A DNA stretch of 64,000 bases, taken from the NCBI GenBank assembly GCA_963813375.1, contig CAWEYT010000020.1, forward strand, positions 148,289-212,288, read 5' to 3'. The position numbers and the translations under genes were made by a program. The DNA is from DASTFY01 sp963813375 (GTDB taxonomy: Bacteria > Actinomycetota > Acidimicrobiia > Acidimicrobiales > Ilumatobacteraceae). Positions 53,629 to 62,989 of this stretch are shown piece after piece (within the stretch, counting starts at the first letter, position 1; each line of letters starts with the position of its first letter). Below the pieces are notes generated by a model that worked only from the letters and a program-made list of their open reading frames with translations, ran no database searches and had not been told where the DNA came from.

Positions 53629-53666
53629 AGCAAGTGCGGTGTTTCCACCCACTCGCGGATTGACGT

Positions 53667-55064
53667 TCAGCGTGGCCGGCAGCGATAGAGGGTGCGCGTG
53701 CCGGAGGGAAGGTCCTGGCGATCGTCGACGTCGAAGCGCGCCGCCAACGCGTGGCCCCACTGCGGCTGGTCGTAGCCGTCGAACAGGCCGGGCCGCTTGC
53801 GGGCCAGCAACCTCGCCGCCATCGGGTCGTCGCGGTGCGGGAACTCGACGACCAGTGGCGCGCCGAAGTCGGCCAGGAACGCGACAATCTCGTCGAACGG
53901 CACGGTGTTCGTCAGCGCGAGGTGGTGCACGACCGCGAGGCACAAGACGAGGTCGGGACGTACCCGATCGACGAACGCCGCGCGCTCGCAGGTCCGCCAG
54001 CCGAGTGCAGGGGAAGGATCGGCCACGTCGATGACCAGCGGCAGGATCCGCTGGTCGCCCTCACGGCGCAGCTCGCGGTAGAGGCGGTCGACGACGAGCT
54101 CATCGCTGTCGACGGCGACGACGTACCCGGCGCCGCTGCCGGCGGCCAGCCTCGAGAACCGCCCGTCATTCGCGCCGAGGTCGAGAACGATCCCGGGTGC
54201 CTCGGCCCGTACGGCGGCGGCCACGAATTCTTCCTTCGCCGCGAGGTCACGATCGGTGTAGTGCGCGCGGTCGCCGTAGCCCGACCACGTCGAGGCAGAC
54301 GTCTTGCGATCGAGGTCCTCGATCGCCTTCTCGAGGTTGTGCAGCTGCGCGTCGATCAAGCGGGGGCCGAAGCCGGCGCGCTTCAACTCGGCCCGGACAT
54401 CGCGCTCGCGGTCGGCGTCGGCGTATCTCCGCTCGGCGCGCGCGTGCAGTTTGACGTGCGTGAAGACGCCCTTCTGGAGCCGCCCCCTGCCCTCGAGCAG
54501 CGCGGCGGCCTGTGAGGTCAGGATGCCGTCGAGGTGACCGCGCAGCAGCGGCTGGAACGGAAGGTCCAGCACCTGCTGGATGAGCAGCGGGTTGAGGAAC
54601 AACTCGCAGAACTGGCGGTAGCCGGGCCACGGCTCGCTGCCCCGCAACCGCTCGAACGAGCCGACGTCGATGAACACCGGCTTCGATCCGACGAACTGGA
54701 CGTTGTAGGACGAGGCGTCCTTGGTGATCACGCCTTCGGCGAGCGCCTGGCGGGTGAGTGCGAGCTGCAGCCGAGCGGCGTCGCGCAGCATTTCGAAGGG
54801 CCACTCGTACGGGTAGGAGAGGACGTCGATCCGCTCGTGGCGCAGTACACCGGCCCACTCGCCCGGCACGGGCGCATCCTCGACCAGCTCGGTGTGCACG
54901 ATGTCACCGCGAGTGAGCGCGTCGGCGAAGAAGCGGGTGGCGGCCAGTGCCTCGTAGTCGGCAAGGGCCTCCTTCGACAGAGCCCGCCAGACGCGACTGT
55001 GGTCGATGAAGACGCGCGAGGCCGGGTCGCGGAAGGACCCGGGGTCAGTGGTCGGCGTCGCCAA
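53667..55064 (-). CDS. Class I SAM-dependent methyltransferase of surface-glycan type
   Basis: About 465 residues. TTG at 55064 gives the start LATPTTDPGSFRDPASRVF; GTG at 55091 is an alternative that overlaps more of the upstream small gene. After a helical N-terminal half (ITKDASSYNVQFVGSKPVFIDVGSFERLRGSEPWPGYRQFCELFLNPLLI), the SAM motif is IVLDLGANDGRFSRLAAGSGAGYVVAVDSDELVVDRLYREL. Related proteins act in nodulation/exopolysaccharide clusters. Preceded by a small membrane gene, and the sulfatase-like gene is divergent. Confidence 0.85.
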   Translation of the reverse strand: MATPTTDPGSFRDPASRVFIDHSRVWRALSKEALADYEALAATRFFADALTRGDIVHTELVEDAPVPGEWAGVLRHERIDVLSYPYEWPFEMLRDAARLQLALTRQALAEGVITKDASSYNVQFVGSKPVFIDVGSFERLRGSEPWPGYRQFCELFLNPLLIQQVLDLPFQPLLRGHLDGILTSQAAALLEGRGRLQKGVFTHVKLHARAERRYADADRERDVRAELKRAGFGPRLIDAQLHNLEKAIEDLDRKTSASTWSGYGDRAHYTDRDLAAKEEFVAAAVRAEAPGIVLDLGANDGRFSRLAAGSGAGYVVAVDSDELVVDRLYRELRREGDQRILPLVIDVADPSPALGWRTCERAAFVDRVRPDLVLCLAVVHHLALTNTVPFDEIVAFLADFGAPLVVEFPHRDDPMAARLLARKRPGLFDGYDQPQWGHALAARFDVDDRQDLPSGTRTLYRCRPR

Positions 55065-55194
55065 GAAGCCGAGCCTTCGCCTCCTCCACACGGGCGCGGT
55101 GCGTCTTCGAGAACACGCCGAACAGGCGATGCCCGTACATTCTGAGCAAGACCGCGATTCCCGCGGCGCCTCCGGCGAAGGCGGCGACGATCAT
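55045..55194 (-). CDS. 49-residue single-pass membrane protein upstream of methyltransferase
   Basis: ATG at 55194 to TGA at 55045; too short for most gene callers. IVAAFAGGAAGIAVLLRMYG is a membrane helix, followed by the basic helix HRLFGVFSKTHRARVEEAKARLLG. It overlaps the methyltransferase start, so it is translated with it. Similar small proteins occur beside this kind of methyltransferase in other actinobacteria, as I remember them. Confidence 0.65.
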   Translation of the reverse strand: MIVAAFAGGAAGIAVLLRMYGHRLFGVFSKTHRARVEEAKARLLGDADH

Positions 55195-55426
55195 GTTCCC
55201 GGTTTGCCGCGTCAAGGTAGCTCAGCACGGCGACGACAGTAGCGGGCCGTTCGCGCGACCTCGGAACGGCATCTCGCTCAGGGATGCGGGAACAGAGCTC
55301 ACAGCACCGGCGACGACCCGGTGGAGGCCGTGATCGTCGACGCCGAGATCGAACCATGTTCCGAAGCTTGAGCGGTGAAGGGCACCCGCGGCTGGCCTGG
55401 GCGGGTTCGGCCTTAGGCTCGCATCT

Positions 55427-57502
55427 GTGCGGATGATGGATGTGGCGCGCCCAGTCCGCAGCAGGTCGTTGGTGATCCTGGGGTTGACCGGCCTGGCCGT
55501 GACCCAGCCGCTTCTCGATCTCTTCGGGCGCAATCCCGAGTTCTTCGTCGCCGGGCGGTACAGCGCCGGTCAGATCGTGTGGTTCGCGCTCGTCGTCGCG
55601 TTCGTCCCCCCGCTGGTCGGGATCACCGTCGTGGCCGGAGCCACGCTCGCCGGCCGACCGGTGGGGATGGCGGTCTACGCCGCCGTCGTCGCCCTGCTGG
55701 CGACCACCTTGGCGCTCTCGGTCCTGCGATGGCTCGGAGTCGACCGCGCGGTTGTCATGTTGGTGTTCTCGCTTGGCGTCGGTGCGGCCCTGACGCTGTT
55801 CGTCGTCAGGACCCGCGGCGGCACGCTGCTCGCGTCCTACCTTGCCGTCGCCAACCTCTTGTTCGTCGGATCGTTCCTCTTCTTCAGCCCGACCGCGGAG
55901 CTCGTTGCCGGTGACGGCTCTCCCAACGTCGAGGGCGTGGACGTGCCGCCCCTGCGTGCTCCGGTGGTCGTCGTCGTGCTCGACGAGGTCCCCGCCGCCA
56001 CGATCATGCGCGGCGACGGCACGATCAACGCCGATCGGTATCCAGGTTTCGCCAAGCTGGCTGCGGTCAGCACGTGGTTCCGCAACGCGTCGAGTCCCCG
56101 CGCCCACACCCCCCAGGCCGTCCCCGCCGTGCTCACCGGAAAGGTGACAAACGGCGAGGACCTCCCGACGTACGGCGACCATCCCGAGAACCTTTTCACG
56201 CTGCTCGGTCGCGACGTCCCAGTGCACCGCTACGAGGCGGTCACGGATCTGTGCCCGCCGGACATCTGCCTCGCCCAACCCCGCCAGCCATTGCGCCAGG
56301 CGCTTCAGGACGCCTCGATCGTCTATGGCCACCGGGTCCTGCCCGAGGAGCTGCGCGACGGGCTGCCGGCGATCGATCGGTCATGGGGCGCCTACGGCTC
56401 CAGCACCGACACCACAGACGACGACCGTCCCGCTTCCCGTGAGGAGCGGACCGCCACCCTGTACGAGAAGTGGCGGGCGTTGGGAAAGCAGGAGAGGAGC
56501 GTCCGCGGGCAGGCCCGCGTCCTGGCCGACAGCCTCGGCGCGATCACGGCCGTGCCGAGCGTGCACATGGTCCACGTGTCCTTGCCCCACCGGCCCTGGA
56601 CGCTGTCGCGCTCGGGTATCGCCCTGTCGTACACGCCGCCGGCCGCGAGCAAACCGGCCGCGCAGACCACGGAGTTCCGTTCCCGGCTCGCCTACCAGTT
56701 GCACAGCATGCAGGTCGGTGCGGTCGACGTCGCCATCGGCGATCTGGTCGATCGGCTGCGTGCCATGCCCGTGTGGGAGGACACGTTGCTCGTTGTCACC
56801 GCGGACCACGGCTACAGCCTCACGCCGCCAGACGTCGGTCGCGAAGTGACCGAGCGCAACGCCGACGAGGTCTACCGCGTGCCCCTGTTCATCAAGGCGC
56901 CCGGCCAGGTGGCGGGCGAGGTCGTCGACGACACCGCGATGACCATCGACGTGCTGCCGTCGATCGTCGATCTGCTCGACGCCGAGGTCGACTGGCAGTT
57001 CGACGGGCACTCCCTGTACGACGGCAGCCAGCCCCATACCGCGCCGCGTGCGAGTCCTGACGTGGGCGCGGTGCTGGCGATCGCCGCCGCCCGGGCCGAG
57101 CAATTCCACGGGGACGATTGGATCGGCCTGGCCGCGGTCGGCGCCGCTGGCGATCTCGTGGGTCGGGACGTCGACGAGCTCACCGTGGGCCCACCCAGTG
57201 AGCTGCGGGCGGAACTCGACCAGGCCGAGCTGTTGGAGCTGCTTCCGACGGCGGATGGCACGGCGCCGTTCGTACTCACGGGAATGGTCACCGGGCAGAC
57301 CGAATCCGACGACGCGCCGGAGGACCTGGTGATCGCGGTCAACGGCACGCTGGCCGGCGTCGTCGGCGACTTCCAACGCTCCGGCGGAGGGTGGACCTTT
57401 ACCGGCTACGTCGCCGACCTCTACCGGGAGGGCCGCAACGAGGTCCGCCTGTACGAGGTCGCTCGTCACGGAGACGACGTGACGCTCCACCCCGTCCTCT
57501 AG
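55427..57502 (+). CDS. Membrane-anchored sulfatase-like (alkaline phosphatase fold) enzyme
   Basis: 691 residues. GTG at 55427 (ATG at 55433 and 55436 possible). Four membrane helices in the first 150 residues; the catalytic domain starts PVVVVVLDEVPAATIM (metal Asp) with PRAHTPQAVPAVLTGK holding the site of the nucleophile and VTADHGYSLTP the DHG metal pair. Closest in look to membrane phosphoglycerol or phosphoethanolamine transferases/sulfatases. Likely modifies a surface glycan. Confidence 0.85.
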   Translation: MRMMDVARPVRSRSLVILGLTGLAVTQPLLDLFGRNPEFFVAGRYSAGQIVWFALVVAFVPPLVGITVVAGATLAGRPVGMAVYAAVVALLATTLALSVLRWLGVDRAVVMLVFSLGVGAALTLFVVRTRGGTLLASYLAVANLLFVGSFLFFSPTAELVAGDGSPNVEGVDVPPLRAPVVVVVLDEVPAATIMRGDGTINADRYPGFAKLAAVSTWFRNASSPRAHTPQAVPAVLTGKVTNGEDLPTYGDHPENLFTLLGRDVPVHRYEAVTDLCPPDICLAQPRQPLRQALQDASIVYGHRVLPEELRDGLPAIDRSWGAYGSSTDTTDDDRPASREERTATLYEKWRALGKQERSVRGQARVLADSLGAITAVPSVHMVHVSLPHRPWTLSRSGIALSYTPPAASKPAAQTTEFRSRLAYQLHSMQVGAVDVAIGDLVDRLRAMPVWEDTLLVVTADHGYSLTPPDVGREVTERNADEVYRVPLFIKAPGQVAGEVVDDTAMTIDVLPSIVDLLDAEVDWQFDGHSLYDGSQPHTAPRASPDVGAVLAIAAARAEQFHGDDWIGLAAVGAAGDLVGRDVDELTVGPPSELRAELDQAELLELLPTADGTAPFVLTGMVTGQTESDDAPEDLVIAVNGTLAGVVGDFQRSGGGWTFTGYVADLYREGRNEVRLYEVARHGDDVTLHPVL

Positions 57503-57550
57503 CAGGGTGCTGAAGTTCGGCTGAGGGTGCCACGCTTTTCAGCACCCTGC
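57502..57550 (+). terminator. Hairpin after the sulfatase-like gene
   Basis: Perfect 13-base arms (57502-57514 and 57538-57550, GCAGGGTGCTGAA with its complement) around a 23-base loop, starting at the stop codon. Confidence 0.7.
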
Positions 57551-57614
57551 GAGTGCCGTGCGGCGGCACGAGGTCACCCCGCCGCGGGGGCAAGGCCAAT
57601 AGGGTTCCCCGGCC

Positions 57615-58451
57615 ATGAACCTGTTGATCGGGTTCGTCATCACCATCGTGGTGACGGCCCTCGCGATCACCGCGATGCTCCTGGTGCGTCGCCGTGCGCC
57701 GGAGGGCAGCTACTTCACGGACGGCGACCGGGCCTCGGGCGTGTTCGGGGTGCTGGCGTCCGGGTTCGCGATCCTGCTCGGCTTCATCATCTTCCTGGCC
57801 TTCACGAGCTACGACGAGTCGCGCGCGGGGGCCGAGAGCAGAGGCGACCACGATCGTCCAGCAGGTGGAGACGGCCCAGTACTTCGACGCGCCGGCTCGC
57901 GAGGAGCTGACCGCCGCGCTCGTCTGCTACGCCCGCTACGTCGCCGGTCCGGAGTGGGACCGCCTCGAGGACGGCTCGCTCGGTGACGACGTGAACCCGT
58001 GGGGTGCCGCGATGTTCCGAGATCCTCAAGACGGTCGAACCCGAGACCGCGAGCGCGCAGACCGCGTACGACCAGTGGTTCGCCCAGACCGCCGAGCGCC
58101 AGCTCGCTCGGCAGGACCGTGTCCACGGTGCCGTCGGCGTGATCCCGACGCCGCTGTGGGTCGTGCTGTTCACCATCGCGTCGGTGATCTTCGTCTACAT
58201 GCTGTTCTTCGCGGACAAGGGCGAGAGCGCGGTGACGCAGAGCCTGCTGATGGGGTCGGTCGTCATCGTCATCGTCGGGCTGCTGCTCCTGCTGCAGTTC
58301 CTCGACAAGCCGTACCAGCCCGGGGTCGGATCGTTGCGTCCGGTCGCGATGGAGCGGGCACTGCGCCTGATGGACAAGGAGCTCGACATCGTCGGGTTCG
58401 ATGCGCCGCTGCCGTGCGACGAGTCCGGCCAGCCGATGCAGGGCAGCTGGG
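57615..58451 (+). CDS. DUF4239/bestrophin-like membrane protein (two apparent frameshifts)
   Basis: About 280 residues. LLIGFVITIVVTALAITAMLLVRR (helix 1), FGVLASGFAILLGFIIFLAFTSYDESR (helix 2) with the conserved FaillGFiiF..F.s(Y/F)..a pattern, then TTIVQQVETAQYFDAP and, after a second shift, VLFTIASVIFVYMLFFADKGESA and LLMGSVVIVIVGLLLLLQFLDKPYQP. Breaks are near 57838 and 58014. The 3' end is uncertain because no stop appears before the next gene; another indel is likely near 58450. Confidence 0.65.
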
Positions 58452-59102
58452 ATGGCGGACGAGGGCCGCGGCGCGATCCGCAAGCACCACAATCTCATCG
58501 AGATCTTCGCCACGCTCCTGCTGGCGCTCGCCGCGGTCGCCACGGCTTGGAGCGGCTATCAGGCGAACCGTTGGAACGGCGAACAGGTCAAGGCGGGAAG
58601 CCGTACGAACGCCCTGCGCATCGACGCCGCTCGCGCGCAAGGCCTGTCCGAAGCCGAGACGCAGGTCGATGTCGCCACGTACATCGAGTGGGTGAAGGCC
58701 TACGCGTCCGGGGACGAAGTCCTCCAGGACTTCTTCGAAGCTCGGTTCCGCGCGGACTTCCGGCCCGCGTTCGACGCGTGGCTGGCGACTGATCCCTTCG
58801 AGAACCCCGACGCGCCGCTCACGCCGTTCAGGATGGAGGAGTACCAGCCGGCGTCGAGGACCGAAGCGGCCCGCCTCGATGCGGCGGCGGCAGCCTCCGC
58901 CGAAGTGGTCCAGCGCAACCTCCAGCGCTCGGCGAACTACGTGCTCGCCGTCGTGCTGTTCGCCGTGACGCTGTTCTTCGCTGGTGTCAGCACGAAGCTC
59001 GACTCGCAGCGCATGCAGGTCGTGCTCCTGGTGGCAGGCTGGGTCGTGTTCCTCGGGACCGTGACGTGGCTGCTGACGTTCCCCGTGTCGATCTCGGTCT
59101 GA
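58452..59102 (+). CDS. Membrane protein, DUF4337-like layout
   Basis: 216 residues from ATG at 58452. Helix 1 IEIFATLLLALAAVATAWSGYQANRW, a charged soluble middle, then helices 2-3 NYVLAVVLFAVTLFFAGVSTKL and VVLLVAGWVVFLGTVTWLLTFPV. This layout (one helix, 130-residue soluble part, two helices) is found in uncharacterised actinobacterial proteins. It follows directly the DUF4239-like gene; they may act together. Family name uncertain. Confidence 0.75.
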   Translation: MADEGRGAIRKHHNLIEIFATLLLALAAVATAWSGYQANRWNGEQVKAGSRTNALRIDAARAQGLSEAETQVDVATYIEWVKAYASGDEVLQDFFEARFRADFRPAFDAWLATDPFENPDAPLTPFRMEEYQPASRTEAARLDAAAAASAEVVQRNLQRSANYVLAVVLFAVTLFFAGVSTKLDSQRMQVVLLVAGWVVFLGTVTWLLTFPVSISV

Positions 59103-59558
59103 TCAGGCGCTGCTGACCTCCCGGTACGGCTGGGGGGCGTGGCCACCGGCCAGCTCGGGGTCGAGGACGAGGTTCACCTCGCACGTCATGCCGTCGGGGT
59201 CGGTGAAGTCGAAGCCGAGCACGGGCCCGAAGTCGGTCACCTCGCCGGTGCTGTGTCCGCGCTCGACGAGACGGTCCCGCAGGCTCCAGAAGGCCTCGCT
59301 GTCGGTGACCGCGAGACCGAAGTGGTCGACGTGCCCGCGGTCGAACATGACCGGCCGGCCGGCGGCGTGCTCGTTGCCGTCGATCTCGAAGATGTTCAGC
59401 CCGCTTCCCGCTCCGAGGCGGATGATGCCGACCCTGCCGAAGGGCGTCTCCTCGAGCTCGATCAGCGTGGTCTCGAACATCTCGTTGTAGAAGGCGACGA
59501 GACGGTCGAGGTCGCTGGTGACGACGGCGGTGTGGGTGATGCCTTGGACGAGGGCCAT
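59103..59558 (-). CDS. VOC (glyoxalase/bleomycin resistance) family protein
   Basis: 151 residues. QGITHTAVVTSDLDRLVAFYNEMFET starts the first beta-alpha-beta-beta-beta module with a metal histidine; HVDHFGLAVTDSEAFWSLRDRLVERG starts the second; GFDFTDPDGMTCEVNLV ends with a metal glutamate. One subunit thus carries H-H-E. Dioxygenase, lyase or resistance roles are all possible. Confidence 0.9.
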   Translation of the reverse strand: MALVQGITHTAVVTSDLDRLVAFYNEMFETTLIELEETPFGRVGIIRLGAGSGLNIFEIDGNEHAAGRPVMFDRGHVDHFGLAVTDSEAFWSLRDRLVERGHSTGEVTDFGPVLGFDFTDPDGMTCEVNLVLDPELAGGHAPQPYREVSSA

Positions 59559-59674
59559 GGGGGTCTCCTTGCAGACAGGTGGTTCGGTCGAGCGTCAGCA
59601 TGCGCGAGCGGCGGCTGCGGTCCGGCTGCGATCTGTGCCCGCCGTCACCGGACCCGGTCGGTACGGTCGTGACC

Positions 59675-61363
59675 ATGCGGCTCGCCGTGCTGGGCCCGTT
59701 GACCGTCAGCGACGATGACGGCCGCAGGGTGCCGGTCACCCCGCGCAAGGCCCGCGAGCTGCTGGTGCTGCTGGCGTTGGAGCACCCGCGCGCCCTCTCG
59801 CTCGAGGCCCTGGCCGCACGGCTCTGGGACGATCCGCCACCGGCGGCCGGCAAGACGATCCAGGCCCACCTGTCGCGTTTGCGGCGCGCGCTGACGGCGG
59901 CCGGCGCCACGCCGCCCGGCATCGCCGGTGGGCCGGTCGGCTACCACCTGTCCGACCTGTCCGAGGGCGGCCTGGACATCGAGGAGCTGCACCGGCTCTC
60001 ACGGGTGGGCCGGCAGGCGATGCTCACGGGCACGTGGCCGATCGCCGCCAGCGCTCTCGGCCGGGCTCGCGAGCTGTTCCGGGGCCGGGCGGAGCTGCCG
60101 GAGACCTTGGCCGGCCACGCCGTGAGGACCTGGCTCGACGAGCTCCGCGACGGCGTCGTCGAGGACCACGTCCAAGCCGTGGTCGGGGCCGGGCAGCTCG
60201 ACGCGGCCATCGCCGACCTTGAGCTGCTGACGGCTGAGCATCCCCTACGGGAGCGGCTCTGGGCGCTGCGGATGATCGCGCTGGCCCGCGCCGGCCGGAC
60301 CGCCGACAGCGCTGCGTACGTTCGCCGACGCCCGGGAGGTGCTCGTCGAGCAGGCCGGCCTCGAGCCCGGCGACGACCTGCGGCGCCTCGAGCGGGAGAT
60401 CCTCGACGGCCGCATGCCGACGATCTCGCCGATCGCCCCGAGCCCGGCCACGGCCGGCGACGGTACGCCGTGCCCACGGCGGACCATCCGTGTGCGGCAG
60501 CCGTGCGCTACGTCGAGGTCGACGACGTCCACGTCGCCTACTGCTCCGTGGGCGACGCCATGTGTGATCTCGTGATGATGAACGCGGGCACGATCCCGGT
60601 CGACTCCGTGCTGACCGAACCCCGGCTCGCCCGGGCCGTGGAGCAGCTTTCCGCCTTCGCCCGCGTCACGTGGTTCGACCGGCGTGGCCTCGGGTTGTCG
60701 GACCGCTCGACGGCCGATCGGCTGCCCACGGTCCAGGACTGGGTGCGCGATCTCGTGTCCGTGCTCGATGCCATCGGGGCCGCCTCGCCGGTGGTCTACG
60801 CCTGCGAGGACACGACGCCGATCGCCCTCGAGCTCGCGGTCCAGCAACCTGACCGTCTGGCCGGCATCGTGCTCACCAACGCCTCGCCCCGGTTCACCCG
60901 CGGCGACGGCTACGAGCACGGCTTCGATCCGCTCCTCGCCGAGCAGGGCGCGGCCGAGACCACCGCGGCCACGCCCGTCGAAGGCGGGTTCGATCTGCTC
61001 ACGATGATCGCCCCGACGGTCGCCGGTGACCACGCCTTCCGCGCCTGGTGGGACACCGCCGGGCGGCGAGGTGCGACCCCGCAGGTGGCGCGGGCGCTGA
61101 GGAGCCGCTACCAGAACAGCGATCTCCGCGCACTGGTCGACCGTGTCACGGTCCCGGTGCTGCACCTCGTGAACCCGACGGCGGCGGCGCACGATCCCGG
61201 GCACGACCGCTACCTGGCCGAGCACCTGGCCGACGTCGAGACCCAGGAGCTGCCGGGCCCGGACGAGCTGTGGTGGCTCGACACCAGCGGCCTGTTCGTC
61301 GCCCATGTCGAGCGGTTCACCCGTCAGCGCACCGAAGCCCACCGGCAGCAGAAGTCGTCCTGA
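59675..61363 (+). CDS. BTAD/SARP-type regulator fused to an alpha/beta-hydrolase-like domain
   Basis: About 563 residues from ATG at 59675. N-terminal winged helix (LAVLGPLTVSDDDGRRVPVTPRKARELLVLLALEHP, AHLSRLRRAL) and BTAD helices (YHLSDLSEGGLDIEELHRL, HPLRERLWALRMIALARAGR). Between about 60316 and 60465 a pair of compensating indels hides TFADAREVLVEQAGLEPGDDLRRLEREIL. The C-terminal domain is an alpha/beta-hydrolase fold (VEVDDVHVAYCSVGD, VTWFDRRGLGLSDR) but its nucleophile elbow reads YACEDTT, not G-x-S-x-G. So it may sense a ligand rather than catalyse. Confidence 0.83.
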   Translation: MRLAVLGPLTVSDDDGRRVPVTPRKARELLVLLALEHPRALSLEALAARLWDDPPPAAGKTIQAHLSRLRRALTAAGATPPGIAGGPVGYHLSDLSEGGLDIEELHRLSRVGRQAMLTGTWPIAASALGRARELFRGRAELPETLAGHAVRTWLDELRDGVVEDHVQAVVGAGQLDAAIADLELLTAEHPLRERLWALRMIALARAGRTADSAAYVRRRPGGARRAGRPRARRRPAAPRAGDPRRPHADDLADRPEPGHGRRRYAVPTADHPCAAAVRYVEVDDVHVAYCSVGDAMCDLVMMNAGTIPVDSVLTEPRLARAVEQLSAFARVTWFDRRGLGLSDRSTADRLPTVQDWVRDLVSVLDAIGAASPVVYACEDTTPIALELAVQQPDRLAGIVLTNASPRFTRGDGYEHGFDPLLAEQGAAETTAATPVEGGFDLLTMIAPTVAGDHAFRAWWDTAGRRGATPQVARALRSRYQNSDLRALVDRVTVPVLHLVNPTAAAHDPGHDRYLAEHLADVETQELPGPDELWWLDTSGLFVAHVERFTRQRTEAHRQQKSS

Positions 61364-61427
61364 GAGCTCCCCGGCGTGCCGAGGTCGTTCGGACTGCCGA
61401 CGATCGGCTCGCTTACGGTGACCCGGC

Positions 61428-62723
61428 ATGGTGGGGGTCAGCAGCACCGATCTGGGGGCGGCCGGAACGCGCCTGGCTCGCCGGCTGGCCCGCTCCTCCT
61501 CGTTGCGCTCGCTCTCGCACCGCAACTTCCGGATCTTCTTCGTCACCCAGACGGTCTCGTACCTCGGCACCTGGATGCAACTCGTCGCGCAGACGCTGCT
61601 CATCTACCGGCTCACGGGCAGTGGCACGGCCGTCGGCATCCTGACGATCTGCCAGTTCCTCCCGACACTCCTGCTCGTCGCGTGGGCCGGCGCCGTGGTC
61701 GACCGGAGCGATACCCGGCGGCTGATGACGCTGAGCTCGGCCGTGATGATGGTGAGCGCGCTGGTGATGGGGACGCTGTCGGTTACTGGACGGGTGACCC
61801 CTGCCGCCGTGTACATCCTCGCCACGGTGCTCGGCGTGGCCAACACGTTCGACGGCCCCGGGCGCCGGACCCTGGTCAACGAGCTGGTGCCGGGCGAGCA
61901 CGTGTCCAACGCCGTGAGCCTCAGCTCGACCATCGCCACGGGCACCCGGATCCTCGGCCCTGCGCTCGCCGGGCTGCTCATTGCCACCGTCGGCATCGGG
62001 TGGTGCTTCCTGCTCAATGGCGTGTCCTTCGTCGTCGCCATCGCCGGGCTGTGGATGATGGACACGGCCACCCTGCACGCCCGGCCGCCCGTCCCGAGGG
62101 CGCCCGGCCAGGTCCGGGCGGGCCTGCGCTATGCGTGGCGTACGCCCCCGCTGCGGCAGGCGCTCCTCCTGCTGCTCGCCCTCGGGGCTGTCTCCATGAA
62201 CTTCCACGTGACCCTGGCGTTGTACGTCAAGATCGGCCTGGGCGGCAGCGACGGGCTCTACGCCGCCCTCAGCGCGGTCAGCGGTGTCGGTGCGCTCGTC
62301 GGAGGGCTGATGCTCGCGCGCCGAACCATGATCGACGTCACCTTCCTGGGGTGGATGACGCTCGTGTACGCGGGGGCGCTGGGGCTCCTGGCGTGCTCGC
62401 CCGACGCCTGGTGGGCGCTGGTACCGCTGGCGCTCGTCGGGCTCGGCCAGCTCGGCGTCCTCGCCAGCGCCAACACGGTGATCCAGGTGCAGTCGGCGCC
62501 GTCGATGCGAGGCCGCGTCCTCGCCCTGTTCACGTTGGCCACGGTCGGCGCGAACCCCGTAGGTGGCGCCGTCGCGGGCTGGAGCGCCGACCGCTTCGGG
62601 GCTGCGTTCACCGTCGCCTACGGCGCGCTGATCACGTTCGTGCTCGGCCTTGCCACCCTGTGGGCCGCGCGCCGGTCGCCCCGCCGGGCGTTCCGGGTGA
62701 CGCCGGTCGAGCGCATGGCGTGA
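61428..62723 (+). CDS. MFS transporter, MFS_3 exporter type
   Basis: 431 residues. LRSLSHRNFRIFFVTQTVSYLGTWMQLVAQTLLIYRLTGSGTAVGILTICQFLPTLLLVAWAGAVVDRSDTRRLMTLSS is the classic start of this exporter branch, followed by twelve membrane segments and SAPSMRGRVLALFTLATVGANPVGG. Exports small molecules, substrate unknown. Starts about 60 bases after the BTAD-hydrolase regulator gene, which may control it. Confidence 0.9.
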   Translation: MVGVSSTDLGAAGTRLARRLARSSSLRSLSHRNFRIFFVTQTVSYLGTWMQLVAQTLLIYRLTGSGTAVGILTICQFLPTLLLVAWAGAVVDRSDTRRLMTLSSAVMMVSALVMGTLSVTGRVTPAAVYILATVLGVANTFDGPGRRTLVNELVPGEHVSNAVSLSSTIATGTRILGPALAGLLIATVGIGWCFLLNGVSFVVAIAGLWMMDTATLHARPPVPRAPGQVRAGLRYAWRTPPLRQALLLLLALGAVSMNFHVTLALYVKIGLGGSDGLYAALSAVSGVGALVGGLMLARRTMIDVTFLGWMTLVYAGALGLLACSPDAWWALVPLALVGLGQLGVLASANTVIQVQSAPSMRGRVLALFTLATVGANPVGGAVAGWSADRFGAAFTVAYGALITFVLGLATLWAARRSPRRAFRVTPVERMA

Positions 62724-62756
62724 CGGGTGCGTGAGACGGGGACTGCGTTCAGAGGA

Positions 62757-62983
62757 GGTCAGCGAACTCCCACTAGACGTTGAAGCGGCAGGTGCAGCGT
62801 TCTCTATGAAATGGTGTCTGAAGTGGTGTGACGCCAGCGCCGGGCCGGAGAAGTTCGTGAAAGGTCCGCGGTCGGTTGGCAGGACCCGCCCGATCGCGTC
62901 GCGCACACGCTCCTCCACGCACGGCCAGAGGTGCCCGTACACGTCAAGGGTCACGCTGGCGGAATTGTGCCCGATGGCCAGCG
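62757..62983 (-). pseudogene. C-terminal remnant of a tyrosine recombinase (phage-type integrase)
   Basis: The minus-strand frame reads ALAIGHNSASVTLDVYGHLWPCVEERVRDAIGRVLP: the last catalytic box with histidine and the nucleophile tyrosine of tyrosine recombinases. All upstream parts, including the R and first H boxes, are missing; DUF2252 sequence abuts instead. The 3' boundary is not exact because the frame has no stop nearby. Confidence 0.7.
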
Positions 62984-62989
62984 CTGGAC

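Noticed and set aside
61413..62756. Long minus-strand frame continuing from the integrase tail
   Set aside because: It is the shadow of the MFS gene; only the first part (62757-62983) has recombinase motifs.
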